This document shows, one piece after another, positions 6,454-13,003 of a stretch of DNA of 14,664 nucleotides. The notes under the pieces are model-generated. The model made no database searches and was not told the DNA's origin. It worked only from the letters and a program-made list of their open reading frames with translations. The stretch is taken from NCBI RefSeq assembly GCF_030826625.1, contig NZ_JAPJNQ010000054.1:1-14664 (forward strand), in the 5' to 3' direction. How positions within the stretch are numbered: the first letter of the stretch is position 1; every line of letters starts with the position of its first letter. The stretch comes from Corynebacterium sp. GTDB lineage: Bacteria; Actinomycetota; Actinomycetes; Mycobacteriales; Mycobacteriaceae. A program made the position numbers and the translations under genes.

Positions 6454-6471
6454 TATGCTCGGAGCAGCATA
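6454..6471. promoter_or_regulatory. Dyad TATGCT-N6-AGCATA with possible dapD -10 box
   Basis: Perfect 6-bp arms at 6454-6459 and 6466-6471 around CGGAGC. The left arm sits in GGGTATGCTCGG, which resembles a corynebacterial extended -10 (TAnnnT). Transcription from there would start near 6466 and give dapD a leader of roughly 135 bases. It could instead be a weak hairpin behind the permease gene, but no T-run follows. No clear -35 box is visible. Confidence 0.35.
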
Positions 6472-6491
6472 GGCCAGTCACATACGTAACT

Positions 6492-6510
6492 TGAATCACA
6501 ACTTGATTCA
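6492..6510. promoter_or_regulatory. Perfect inverted repeat TGAATCA-N5-TGATTCA upstream of dapD
   Basis: 7-bp perfect arms at 6492-6498 and 6504-6510 flank CAACT. The same block also reads as a tandem 12-mer, AACTTGAATCAC then AACTTGATTCAC (6488-6511), with one mismatch. It could be a protein-binding operator about 95 bases before the dapD start, or a hairpin in the dapD leader. An outer pair, AGGCCA at 6471-6476 and TGGCCT at 6522-6527, could enclose it in RNA. A smaller dyad TTAAT-G-ATTAA follows at 6545-6555. Confidence 0.45.
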
Positions 6511-6602
6511 CAGTCGCGGTGTGGCCTGTCATTAGGATTAGTCTTTAATGATTAATCGCGAACAACGACAGTACCCGAAACAGGATAGGTAATAGCTTTT
6601 CT

Positions 6603-7574
6603 ATGACTTCAGCATCGGCACGCGGACTCGCAACCGTCACACACGATGGCACTGTTCTCGACGTCTGGTTCCCAGCCCCTAAGCTCGGAGAATCCGTCAC
6701 TAACAGCACCACCAGCAAATTGGATGACGTTCCACAGCAATTCGCAGACCTGGTTGGCCCAGATGAAGAGCGTGGAGTTGCGCGCATCGCCGTACGCACC
6801 GACATTGCCGACTTAGACCAGGCACCACAAGATACCTACGACGCTTACCTGCGCCTGCACCTGCTTTCGCACCGTTTGGTCAAGCCCCACGAACAAAACC
6901 TCGAGGGCTTATTCGGTCTGCTGGCGAACGTAGTATGGACGAACTACGGCCCTTGCGCCGTGGAAGACTTCCAAATGGTACGTGGACGTTTGGCAAGCCG
7001 AGGCCCAGTCACCGTCTATTCAGTCGACAAGTTCCCACGCATGGTTGACTATGTCGTACCTTCTGGCGTGCGCATCGGCGATGCCGACCGTGTCCGTCTC
7101 GGCGCTTACCTGGCAGAAGGCACCACAGTCATGCACGAAGGTTTCGTGAACTTCAATGCCGGTACGCTCGGCTCTGGAATGGTCGAAGGACGCATTTCTG
7201 CTGGTGTTGTCGTCGATGATGGCTCCGACGTCGGTGGTGGTGCTTCCATCATGGGCACCCTATCCGGTGGCGGTAAAGAAGTCATCTCTGTCGGCAAGCG
7301 CTGCCTTCTCGGCGCCAACGCCGGAATCGGTATCTCTCTGGGTGATGATTGCGTAGTCGAGGCGGGCTTGTACATCACCGGCGGAACCAAACTCACAGTA
7401 TTCGGTTCCGTGGCAGAAGCCATTGGTGTCTCCAAGGGATCGACAGTCAAAGCAAGTGCGCTTAGCGGTGCCAGCGGCATTTTGTACCGCCGCAATTCGG
7501 TTTCTGGCTCGGTAGAAGCCACCGAATGGAAAGCTTCTGCTGTGCAGCTCAATGAGGAACTGCACAAAAACTAA
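6603..7574 (+). CDS. dapD: 2,3,4,5-tetrahydropyridine-2,6-dicarboxylate N-succinyltransferase
   Basis: DapD transfers succinyl from succinyl-CoA to tetrahydrodipicolinate, opening the succinylase route to LL-diaminopimelate. It is a cytoplasmic trimer with a left-handed beta-helix. The 323-residue product is of the actinobacterial type. It has an N-terminal domain ending near VWTNYGPCAVEDF (111-123), then VYSVDKFPRMVDYVVPSGVR (138-157), GTTVMHEGFVNFNAGTLG (173-190) and MVEGRISAGV (193-202). The E195 in the last motif corresponds to the catalytic Glu of the M. tuberculosis enzyme. The helix continues through GGGASIMGTLSGGG and LLGANAGIGISLGDDC. The start ATG at 6603 matches the N-terminus of known relatives. 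The nearest Shine-Dalgarno-like sequence, AGGATAGG, is about 13 bases upstream, so initiation may be inefficient or structure-dependent. The upstream spacer holds several dyads. The gene is transcribed toward gtrA, which comes from the other strand. Confidence 0.96.
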   Translation: MTSASARGLATVTHDGTVLDVWFPAPKLGESVTNSTTSKLDDVPQQFADLVGPDEERGVARIAVRTDIADLDQAPQDTYDAYLRLHLLSHRLVKPHEQNLEGLFGLLANVVWTNYGPCAVEDFQMVRGRLASRGPVTVYSVDKFPRMVDYVVPSGVRIGDADRVRLGAYLAEGTTVMHEGFVNFNAGTLGSGMVEGRISAGVVVDDGSDVGGGASIMGTLSGGGKEVISVGKRCLLGANAGIGISLGDDCVVEAGLYITGGTKLTVFGSVAEAIGVSKGSTVKASALSGASGILYRRNSVSGSVEATEWKASAVQLNEELHKN

Positions 7575-7609
7575 AGCCCCGTGGCCGCTTACGCAGCCGC
7601 TTAGGCCAC
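7566..7609 (-). terminator. Possible intrinsic terminator for the gtrA end of the minus-strand unit
   Basis: On the minus strand, GTGGCC (7609-7604) can pair with GGCCAC (7586-7581) across a 17-base loop. GGGGC, TTTAG and TTTTT follow at 7580-7566. The U-tract is interrupted and the loop is long, so strength is uncertain. Its tail overlaps the dapD stop, as expected for compact convergent genes. Confidence 0.4.
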
Positions 7610-7610
7610 A

Positions 7611-7633
7611 CTGCTGGTAACAATCACCGGCAG
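7611..7633. repeat. Hairpin in the dapD/gtrA convergent spacer
   Basis: CTGCTGGT (7611-7618) pairs with ACCGGCAG (7626-7633), 8 bp including one T-G mismatch in DNA (a G-U pair in RNA), with loop AACAATC. No T-run follows on the plus strand. It may help end dapD transcripts or stabilise a 3' end. Nothing else stands out in this 72-base spacer. Confidence 0.4.
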
Positions 7634-7646
7634 CAAGCCAAGCGAG

Positions 7647-8216
7647 CTACGATGCTGGGGAGTCGTAAACCACGCGGCTCCCCTTCGGGCTTTTTCGGAA
7701 AGTCCAGAATTTATTAATCAAAAAATTCACCGGCATCGACACCAAGATCGAAATCGCACTCGCCCAATAAAATTTTGTGCGCAGGCCAGTTGAATCATCG
7801 AAGACATCCTCCGGTAACGCAATCGGCGATCCAGGGTTCATCAGCAGCACTAGAACAATCTGTGAAACAACCAGTGCACCGAGCCCTGTCAGCATGAATG
7901 GCACCAGCCCACGAAACCAGCCTACCGAGGACGCATCTTTAAAAGTCCACGCACGATTAAGCTGGTAATTCCAAATATTCGCCACAATGAATGCCAGTAC
8001 CGTGAAGACGTTGTACCAGCGAATATTGTAATCAGTACTGAACAGTGGCAGAAACACTTCTCGTTCGTTTAACGCAAAAACCACTTCTGCAAACTTCTTG
8101 CAGATATACACTACGGTCAGGTTCACAATCACGCCAGACCCACCCACCACGCCAAATTGGATGAACTGACGCAGGTTCGCTAGTGCCTGTACCATCTTCG
8201 AGGAAGCTTCTGCCAC
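7647..8216 (-). CDS. GtrA-family membrane protein
   Basis: This 189-residue protein has four predicted membrane segments (roughly residues 20-40, 70-86, 105-126 and 148-168). GtrA-family signatures frame it: FGVVGGSGVIVNLTVVY in segment 1, NYQLNRAWTF after segment 2, and the matching NFLINKFWTFR at the end of segment 4. GtrA-like proteins are thought to help move polyprenyl-linked sugars across the cytoplasmic membrane, and actinobacterial members work in cell-wall polysaccharide assembly. The substrate here is unknown. The loop between segments 3 and 4 (PGSPIALPEDVFDDSTGLRT) is longer than in short GtrA proteins, and the one between 1 and 2 is enlarged too. The GTG at 8216 is preferred because AAAGGGA lies just upstream; the ATG at 8195 has no such site. 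It follows dapC by 48 bases and is the last gene of the minus-strand series. Confidence 0.88.
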   Translation of the reverse strand: MAEASSKMVQALANLRQFIQFGVVGGSGVIVNLTVVYICKKFAEVVFALNEREVFLPLFSTDYNIRWYNVFTVLAFIVANIWNYQLNRAWTFKDASSVGWFRGLVPFMLTGLGALVVSQIVLVLLMNPGSPIALPEDVFDDSTGLRTKFYWASAISILVSMPVNFLINKFWTFRKSPKGSRVVYDSPAS

Positions 8217-8220
8217 ACGG

Positions 8221-8227
8221 TCCCTTT
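8221..8227 (-). promoter_or_regulatory. Ribosome binding site supporting the GTG start of gtrA
   Basis: On the minus strand AAAGGGA lies 4 bases before the GTG at 8216; the AAAGG core is 6 bases away. The next in-frame start, ATG 8195, has no comparable site. Confidence 0.55.
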
Positions 8228-8251
8228 CGCCAACTAGCCAAGCAATATCCC

Positions 8252-8268
8252 GTAGCCCCTGCGGCTAC
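8252..8268. repeat. Hairpin overlapping the dapC stop codon
   Basis: GTAGCC (8252-8257), loop CCTGC, GGCTAC (8263-8268): six perfect base pairs. On the minus strand the dapC TAG (8267-8265) lies in the 5' arm. There is no U-tract, so it is not a standard terminator. It could affect the 3' end of dapC mRNA or gtrA expression, or be chance. Confidence 0.4.
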
Positions 8269-9365
8269 TGGTTTTCCCGCAGTCGCGTCACTGCAGCAGC
8301 AACACGTTCGTCGGTTTCCGTCAACGAAATTCGCACGTGGTTTTTACCTTTCGGGCCGTAGAATTCCCCTGGCGCAACAAGAATCCCCCGGCGAGCAAAC
8401 CAGTCAACACTGTCACGACATGGTTCATCACGCGTTGCCCACAAATACAACCCGGCTTCTGAGTTATCCACCCGGAAACCAGCATCCAACACTGCCCCGA
8501 GGAGCGCCGCACGTCGTGCAGCATAGCGCTGCTTTTGTTCCAGTTCGTGGGCGTCGTCTTCCAACGCCGCCACCATGGCCGCTTGGATTGGTCCTGGAAC
8601 AATCAGCCCAGCATGCTTTCGTGCCTGCAACAAAGCGTTGACGATCTCCGGGTCACCGGCGAAGTAGCCGGCACGATAAGAAGCTAGATTTGAAGTTTTC
8701 GATAGCGAATGAATCGCTAGAAGATTCGTGGTATCGCCGTCGCACACGCGCGGATCCAAGATGGACAGTGGCTCGGCTTCGTTTTCGCCTTGCCAGCCTA
8801 AGCCCAAGTAGCACTCATCGGAGGCTACGATGACCCCACGCGATTGCGCCCAGCCAACAACTTTGCGCAAATGCTCAATGCCTAATACTTTGCCGGTCGG
8901 GTTCGACGGACTGTTGATGTAAAGCAGATCAGGCCGCCCAGGTCCAATTTGCGTCAAAGAATCTGCACGCAAAATATTCGCCCCGGCTAAACGCGCAGAA
9001 ACCTCGTAAGTGGGATAGGCCAGCTCTGGGATCACCACCGATTTCGCACCCAGCAACGTCGGCAACCAGGCAATGGCTTCCTTCGTACCAACTACAGGCA
9101 ACACCGCATCAGCCGACGCTTGCATTCGATAGCGTCGCTGCAGCGCAGAGGCTATCGCTTCCCGTAGCTCCGAAGTTCCAGCAGTCTGTGGATACCCAGG
9201 CGCTGCACCAGATTCAGCCAAAGCCAGCTGAATACCTGGTGCGACAGGGTCAACCGGCGTGCCGACGGAAAGATTAACGATGCCGTCGGCATGCTCTTCG
9301 GCCGTCTTCTTCGCTGTTTCTAGGCTATCCCATGGGAAATCCGGGAGCGGAGGTGTGCGCAACAT
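8265..9365 (-). CDS. dapC: Succinyldiaminopimelate aminotransferase
   Basis: This pyridoxal-phosphate fold-type I aminotransferase (366 residues) is predicted to make N-succinyl-LL-2,6-diaminopimelate from N-succinyl-2-amino-6-ketopimelate with glutamate, the middle succinylase step between DapD and DapE. Seen: GYPQTAGTSELREAIA (57-72), YINSPSNPTGK with N155, ASDECYLGLGW with D183, the PLP lysine K223 in HSLSKTSNLASYRAG with R231, and the C-terminal substrate arginine in NHVRISLTE. The protein matches the actinobacterial DapC type found beside a ferredoxin (C. glutamicum DapC; Rv1178 in M. tuberculosis). In M. tuberculosis a different gene, Rv0858c, has been named DapC, so the assignment rests on family and context. 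The start ATG at 9365 has CGAGGA about 5 bases upstream. It lies 51 bases after fdxA and 48 before gtrA. Confidence 0.92.
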   Translation of the reverse strand: MLRTPPLPDFPWDSLETAKKTAEEHADGIVNLSVGTPVDPVAPGIQLALAESGAAPGYPQTAGTSELREAIASALQRRYRMQASADAVLPVVGTKEAIAWLPTLLGAKSVVIPELAYPTYEVSARLAGANILRADSLTQIGPGRPDLLYINSPSNPTGKVLGIEHLRKVVGWAQSRGVIVASDECYLGLGWQGENEAEPLSILDPRVCDGDTTNLLAIHSLSKTSNLASYRAGYFAGDPEIVNALLQARKHAGLIVPGPIQAAMVAALEDDAHELEQKQRYAARRAALLGAVLDAGFRVDNSEAGLYLWATRDEPCRDSVDWFARRGILVAPGEFYGPKGKNHVRISLTETDERVAAAVTRLRENQ

Positions 9366-9416
9366 TGTGTCCTCGTTTAATCGGCCGTATTCGTTCGACC
9401 GTGTTTATTCGGCGGT

Positions 9417-9749
9417 TTAGGTTTCTACGTCCTGGTTTTGTGGTGGCAATGCAGCAATCATCGGATGATCGAAATCTTGCACGCCAAGTCCTGCTGCCCC
9501 ACCTGGCGATCCCAGATCATCGAAGAAACCGACATTCGCGTCGTAATATTCTTCCCACTCATCAGGGGTATCGTCTTCATAGAAAATAGCTTCGACAGGG
9601 CAAGCTGGCTCGCAGGCGCCACAGTCAACGCACTCATCTGGATGAATATAAAGCATGCGTTTGCCCTCATAGATACAATCCACTGGGCACTCTTCTACAC
9701 ATGCACGGTCCATCACATCGACGCATGGCTGGGCAATGATATAAGTCAT
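9417..9749 (-). CDS. fdxA: Seven-iron ferredoxin ([3Fe-4S][4Fe-4S])
   Basis: This small, acidic cytoplasmic electron carrier has 110 residues. Cysteines sit at 9, 17, 21, 25, 40, 43, 46 and 50. By comparison with Azotobacter-type 7Fe ferredoxins, C9, C17 and C50 should hold the [3Fe-4S] cluster; C21, C40, C43 and C46 the [4Fe-4S] cluster; C25 is free. The motif CVEECPVDCIYEG and the second DECVDCGACEPACPVEA are textbook. The C-terminal half (from about residue 58) is the usual acidic extension with EWEEYYDANVGFF. It corresponds to FdxC (Rv1177) of M. tuberculosis, which is also next to an aminotransferase like DapC. DapC needs no ferredoxin, so the linkage probably reflects history rather than function. 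The start ATG at 9749 has TAGGAG closely upstream. The electron partner is unknown; cytochrome P450 or oxidoreductase systems are usual clients. Confidence 0.95.
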   Translation of the reverse strand: MTYIIAQPCVDVMDRACVEECPVDCIYEGKRMLYIHPDECVDCGACEPACPVEAIFYEDDTPDEWEEYYDANVGFFDDLGSPGGAAGLGVQDFDHPMIAALPPQNQDVET

Positions 9750-9761
9750 GGGCTCTCCTAT

Positions 9762-10151
9762 TTACTTTCGCTGTGCGGCACGATGGTTTCTTTTCCGGCT
9801 GGCGATGACCGCCCACGCTGCTCCTGCGAGGACGGCGCACACCAAACCCACCACGGACGCGAACGCAGCTGACGTGGGCAACATCAGTGCAACTACACCC
9901 AACCAGACTACCGCTGGTATGACCTGAATGAGGTAGTTCTGCGACCATAACGTGGCGGTTTTCACCAAAACCGAGCACCCACCGAAGGCCATTGGGATAG
10001 TCCACGGTAGGCTCGTCACCTTTAGCTCGATGGTAGCGGGCAGATACTGCAGACAAAAAACTGCAGCGGCGGCAGCGAAAATACTAAGCCACACCAGCGC
10101 ACCTATCACCTCGCCGCGGCTAAAATCAGTTCGGGTATACGCTACGCCCAC
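9762..10151 (-). CDS. Small four-helix membrane protein of unknown function (Rv1171-like position)
   Basis: I do not recognise a functional family. The 129-residue product shows about four hydrophobic segments: roughly residues 15-35 (VIGALVWLSIFAAAAAVFCL), 48-64, 74-91 and 96-115. It has a short polar start and a strongly basic C-terminus (SRKRNHRAAQRK), which should face the cytoplasm. It sits between mshB (21 bases upstream) and fdxA (12 bases downstream), so it is likely co-transcribed with both. M. tuberculosis has a conserved hypothetical, Rv1171, directly after mshB, and this is probably its counterpart by position and size. A role in mycothiol chemistry is conceivable but unsupported. 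The start is the GTG at 10151 with a loosely spaced GAGG. The uninterrupted frame and operon fit make it a real gene. Confidence 0.78.
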   Translation of the reverse strand: MGVAYTRTDFSRGEVIGALVWLSIFAAAAAVFCLQYLPATIELKVTSLPWTIPMAFGGCSVLVKTATLWSQNYLIQVIPAVVWLGVVALMLPTSAAFASVVGLVCAVLAGAAWAVIASRKRNHRAAQRK

Positions 10152-10172
10152 GGTGATGTTGCCTCATTACCA

Positions 10173-11036
10173 CTATTCGGCGGCATTCGTAGTGTTGGAA
10201 AACTGGATTTCTTGTGCACGTGCATGTTCCCCAAGCCCGAAGGGCACCTGGTAGTGCTCTGTGCGAGAAATCGGGTAGGCATACAAATTCGATAGGGCGT
10301 AGACGCCTACCAACGTATCGTCATATTCAGTCTGCACCGCTTGCGGGTTAACTCTCGACGTCCGACCATCGGCGATCCACACCTGCGTGGCATGGGCCGC
10401 CATTGCCTCTCGTTTAGCCGTGCTTTCGTCGTCGTCAAGCACCAAACCAATATCTGCGAACTCGTCTGTACCATTGAATAAATATTCTTGGCTGGGCCAC
10501 TGCCAACCTTCTGGCAACACAAATTGCTGTTGCCCCTCAACCACAGCAGGACGATAAAGCACTGTCCACCATAGTTCAGGATCGATGCCACCAGCGTGCA
10601 CTCGCGAAAGCGCCTGATGCGTGGCCTCATGGGCAGCAATGTGGTCGGGATGCCCGTAACCACCATCCGGGCCGTAGGTAATCACCAGGTCGGGCTGTTC
10701 CGCACGCAAGTGGTTTTCGATGGCAGAGGCTGCGGCTGACACATTATTAACCAAAGCCCCCGGGTGTTGTGAAGCAGCAGAGCCTGCCATCCCAGAGTCA
10801 CGAAAACTAAGGTTTAACCCGCGAACCTGCAACACCGCCAACGCTTTGTCTAATTCTGCCTGGCGGAACTCTGCCAAATCAGCGACGATTTCCTCCCGTC
10901 CAATAATTTCGCCCTCTTCACCGCCTGTGCATGTCAGCACCGTGACTTGGGCGCCTTGTCGAGCAAACCGGGTTAAAGCTCCCCCGGTCCAGATTGATTC
11001 ATCATCCGGGTGGGCGTGGACTGCCAGTACTTTCAT
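10173..11036 (-). CDS. mshB: GlcNAc-Ins deacetylase of mycothiol biosynthesis
   Basis: MshB is a cytoplasmic zinc amidase of the PIG-L/LmbE family. It deacetylates 1D-myo-inositol 2-acetamido-2-deoxy-alpha-D-glucopyranoside, giving GlcN-Ins for mycothiol, the main low-molecular-weight thiol of actinobacteria. Seen in the 287-residue product: AVHAHPDDES with zinc ligands H9 and D12 and general base D11, then TCTGGEEGE, and GPDGGYGHPDHIAAH with H129 (catalytic) and zinc ligand H132. The length is typical. A mycothiol-conjugate amidase (Mca) is the paralogous alternative, but the neighbourhood (lpqW before, Rv1171-like gene after) matches mshB. The start ATG at 11036 has GGAAGG 8 bases upstream. 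A 111-base gap separates it from lpqW, so it may have its own promoter. I see no convincing one there, only the palindrome CAGCGCTG at 11109-11116 and a short direct repeat. Confidence 0.93.
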   Translation of the reverse strand: MKVLAVHAHPDDESIWTGGALTRFARQGAQVTVLTCTGGEEGEIIGREEIVADLAEFRQAELDKALAVLQVRGLNLSFRDSGMAGSAASQHPGALVNNVSAAASAIENHLRAEQPDLVITYGPDGGYGHPDHIAAHEATHQALSRVHAGGIDPELWWTVLYRPAVVEGQQQFVLPEGWQWPSQEYLFNGTDEFADIGLVLDDDESTAKREAMAAHATQVWIADGRTSRVNPQAVQTEYDDTLVGVYALSNLYAYPISRTEHYQVPFGLGEHARAQEIQFSNTTNAAE

Positions 11037-11147
11037 TGCATCTACCTTCCAAATTAGGCGCTAGATTGAGATTGAGTCGCGTAACTTCTCAGCTAAACCG
11101 TCCAGCCCCAGCGCTGAATACGATTGCTGAAGCTGCAAGCCGAAAAA

Positions 11148-12977
11148 CTATTCCGGCACGTTTGTCATAGCGTCTTTGCCCGTCAATTTCCACTGTGGCA
11201 CTGTTTTTAATCCCGCAGGCCACGTTTCCAGTCCCTCGTTCGGTCCGATGATACCGCGGCCAAGAGCGCGGATTCGTCGCTCATCGATCAGGGGCACGAA
11301 TAGGGCGTGTTCTTCACGCAAGTTCTCGACGAGCTGTTGTCCACCTGCCTGGTCAATCTCGCCGCTCAATACTTCGGTCCACAGATCAGCATGATTAGGC
11401 AGGCAATGCGGAAGCCAACTAGCCTGTGCTGTGCTTGATTCAGGAGCGCGGCACAGCAGATCATCGGCGATAGCAAGAGCCGACGAAGTAGTATCATCCC
11501 AGCTGATCACAGCATCAACTTCGCCTGCGGGAACCAAGTCGGAACTAATTGTTGCAAAACCATCTGCGACGACTTCTGCATGCACACCGAGCGTAACCAT
11601 CCGGTCCACCAGGAAAGCAGCAGCTGCACTGGCAACAGTATCTGCTGGATCTGCCGCAATACGCAATGGACGTGCAGCAGAGGTTTCTGTGTCCAACAAT
11701 GCAACATCGTTTTCATTCGAAATCTCGTCATTGTTCGTCGAGCCCTGCGGTGCCGTGGATTGCGGTGTTGACACCGAAGCACTACCCACCGCCTGTGCAG
11801 CATCGTCGGAAAATCCTGGAATCCGTACATCCGTGCGTCGACCCGAAGCAAAGACAGCGAGTTCAGGAATATTCAATGACGACATGAATTCTGCACGGGC
11901 TTCGGGACTGGCAAAAATAGATGATCGCGTCGTGAGATCAATGCGCAGTTGGCGGGGCGTATTGAAGCGAAATACCTCAGTGCCCGGCAGTGCACTATAC
12001 GCTGCGAACGTGGTTTCTTGCGGGGTGATATCCGCGAACGAAAGTTGACCAGAGCGCAGCAAATCAAGCCCCTGCGCAGGACTACGAATTTCAGTCAATT
12101 CCACGACGTCGATAGACGCTGGGTCTGCACCCCAATAGCGATCGTTGCGATGCAAAGTCACTTTTCCCCGACCCCAATCAATGCTATCTATTTGATAGCG
12201 TCCTGCCCCAGCTGGCAGTTCGCGGGCACTGGCAAACGGGGTGTTCATCAAGTGTGCGGGCAGCAAATATCGGAATAGGCCCTGCCAGTCAGCGACTCGC
12301 TGCGAGAAATCCACATCTACAATGCGTCCTCCTGCAGAGCTGGAGATCTCCGAAATCGCGAAATATCCCGCTGCCCCTACGACCCCTGGTGTGGTGATCA
12401 TTTTGTCCCAAAGATAGATAAAATCTTCTCCGGTGATGGGGGTGCCATCCGACCATTGCGCCTGCGGTGCGATGGTATAACGCACTCGCTGCACTACAGG
12501 AGTGTCAGCGACATCCGCAAAATCGCTAGCAGCACCTAAATCACTGGCCTGAGCCCCAGCGGCTTCAGGCACTGGGATCTCTTCTGCCGATTCTAAAAGC
12601 TCGGTGATTTCATCACCACGAAAAGCCGAAGGCAGCACCAACGCCGCAATATCATCGACGACGGCTTGTTGGTTAGCTTGCACATGCGGGTTCAAACCAA
12701 AATGTATCGGGTCAATGCCCACCCCGACCTTGGACGCAGAGTGCGGACTAACCTTACGTCCGTTAACTTCGCCCGGTCGGTTCGCCTGAGCCGCGTCCTC
12801 AGGCTCAGCAGAGTGACCGTCACCGGAGCGCCCATGGGCACCAGCAACGTCAGCTGCGCTCGACTCAGCTTCCTGGCCAGTCTCAATCGGTGGCGGACCG
12901 GGATTAGCCACACATGAAGCCAGCAGGCCGCACACAGCCACCAATGCAACAGCGACTGCGCGTCGTCGAGTTTTCAT
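11148..12977 (-). CDS. lpqW: LpqW-type lipoprotein of the family 5 solute-binding fold
   Basis: The 609-residue product begins MKTRRR, a hydrophobic stretch and the lipobox LASC with lipidation Cys22, so it should be a lipoprotein outside the cytoplasmic membrane. The body is of the oligopeptide-binding type (SBP family 5), with WSDGTPITGEDFIYLWDK as the clearest signature. No permease or ATPase genes are nearby. The place between typA and mshB matches M. tuberculosis lpqW (Rv1166). LpqW proteins are not importers but influence polar phosphatidylinositol mannoside and lipoarabinomannan synthesis; in C. glutamicum the orthologue is needed for periplasmic mannosylation. Two low-complexity stretches stand out: about residues 27-75 after the anchor, and a Ser/Thr/Asn/Asp-rich insert about 392-427. 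The ATG at 12977 is chosen because it starts a proper signal peptide 26 bases after typA. A longer frame from 13103 would overlap typA and lack a signal. LpqW identity rests mainly on synteny. Confidence 0.85.
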   Translation of the reverse strand: MKTRRRAVAVALVAVCGLLASCVANPGPPPIETGQEAESSAADVAGAHGRSGDGHSAEPEDAAQANRPGEVNGRKVSPHSASKVGVGIDPIHFGLNPHVQANQQAVVDDIAALVLPSAFRGDEITELLESAEEIPVPEAAGAQASDLGAASDFADVADTPVVQRVRYTIAPQAQWSDGTPITGEDFIYLWDKMITTPGVVGAAGYFAISEISSSAGGRIVDVDFSQRVADWQGLFRYLLPAHLMNTPFASARELPAGAGRYQIDSIDWGRGKVTLHRNDRYWGADPASIDVVELTEIRSPAQGLDLLRSGQLSFADITPQETTFAAYSALPGTEVFRFNTPRQLRIDLTTRSSIFASPEARAEFMSSLNIPELAVFASGRRTDVRIPGFSDDAAQAVGSASVSTPQSTAPQGSTNNDEISNENDVALLDTETSAARPLRIAADPADTVASAAAAFLVDRMVTLGVHAEVVADGFATISSDLVPAGEVDAVISWDDTTSSALAIADDLLCRAPESSTAQASWLPHCLPNHADLWTEVLSGEIDQAGGQQLVENLREEHALFVPLIDERRIRALGRGIIGPNEGLETWPAGLKTVPQWKLTGKDAMTNVPE

Positions 12978-13003
12978 AAAAGACGCCAAGGTCGGTTGGT
13001 GAG

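Noticed and set aside
8183..8641. Plus-strand open frame of about 150 codons across the gtrA/dapC junction
   Set aside because: It is antisense to two real genes, with Pro/His/Arg-rich nonsense composition.
11037..11147. Possible promoter or terminator between lpqW and mshB
   Set aside because: The 8-base palindrome CAGCGCTG and a short direct repeat are present, but no convincing -10/-35 pair or hairpin with a T-run.
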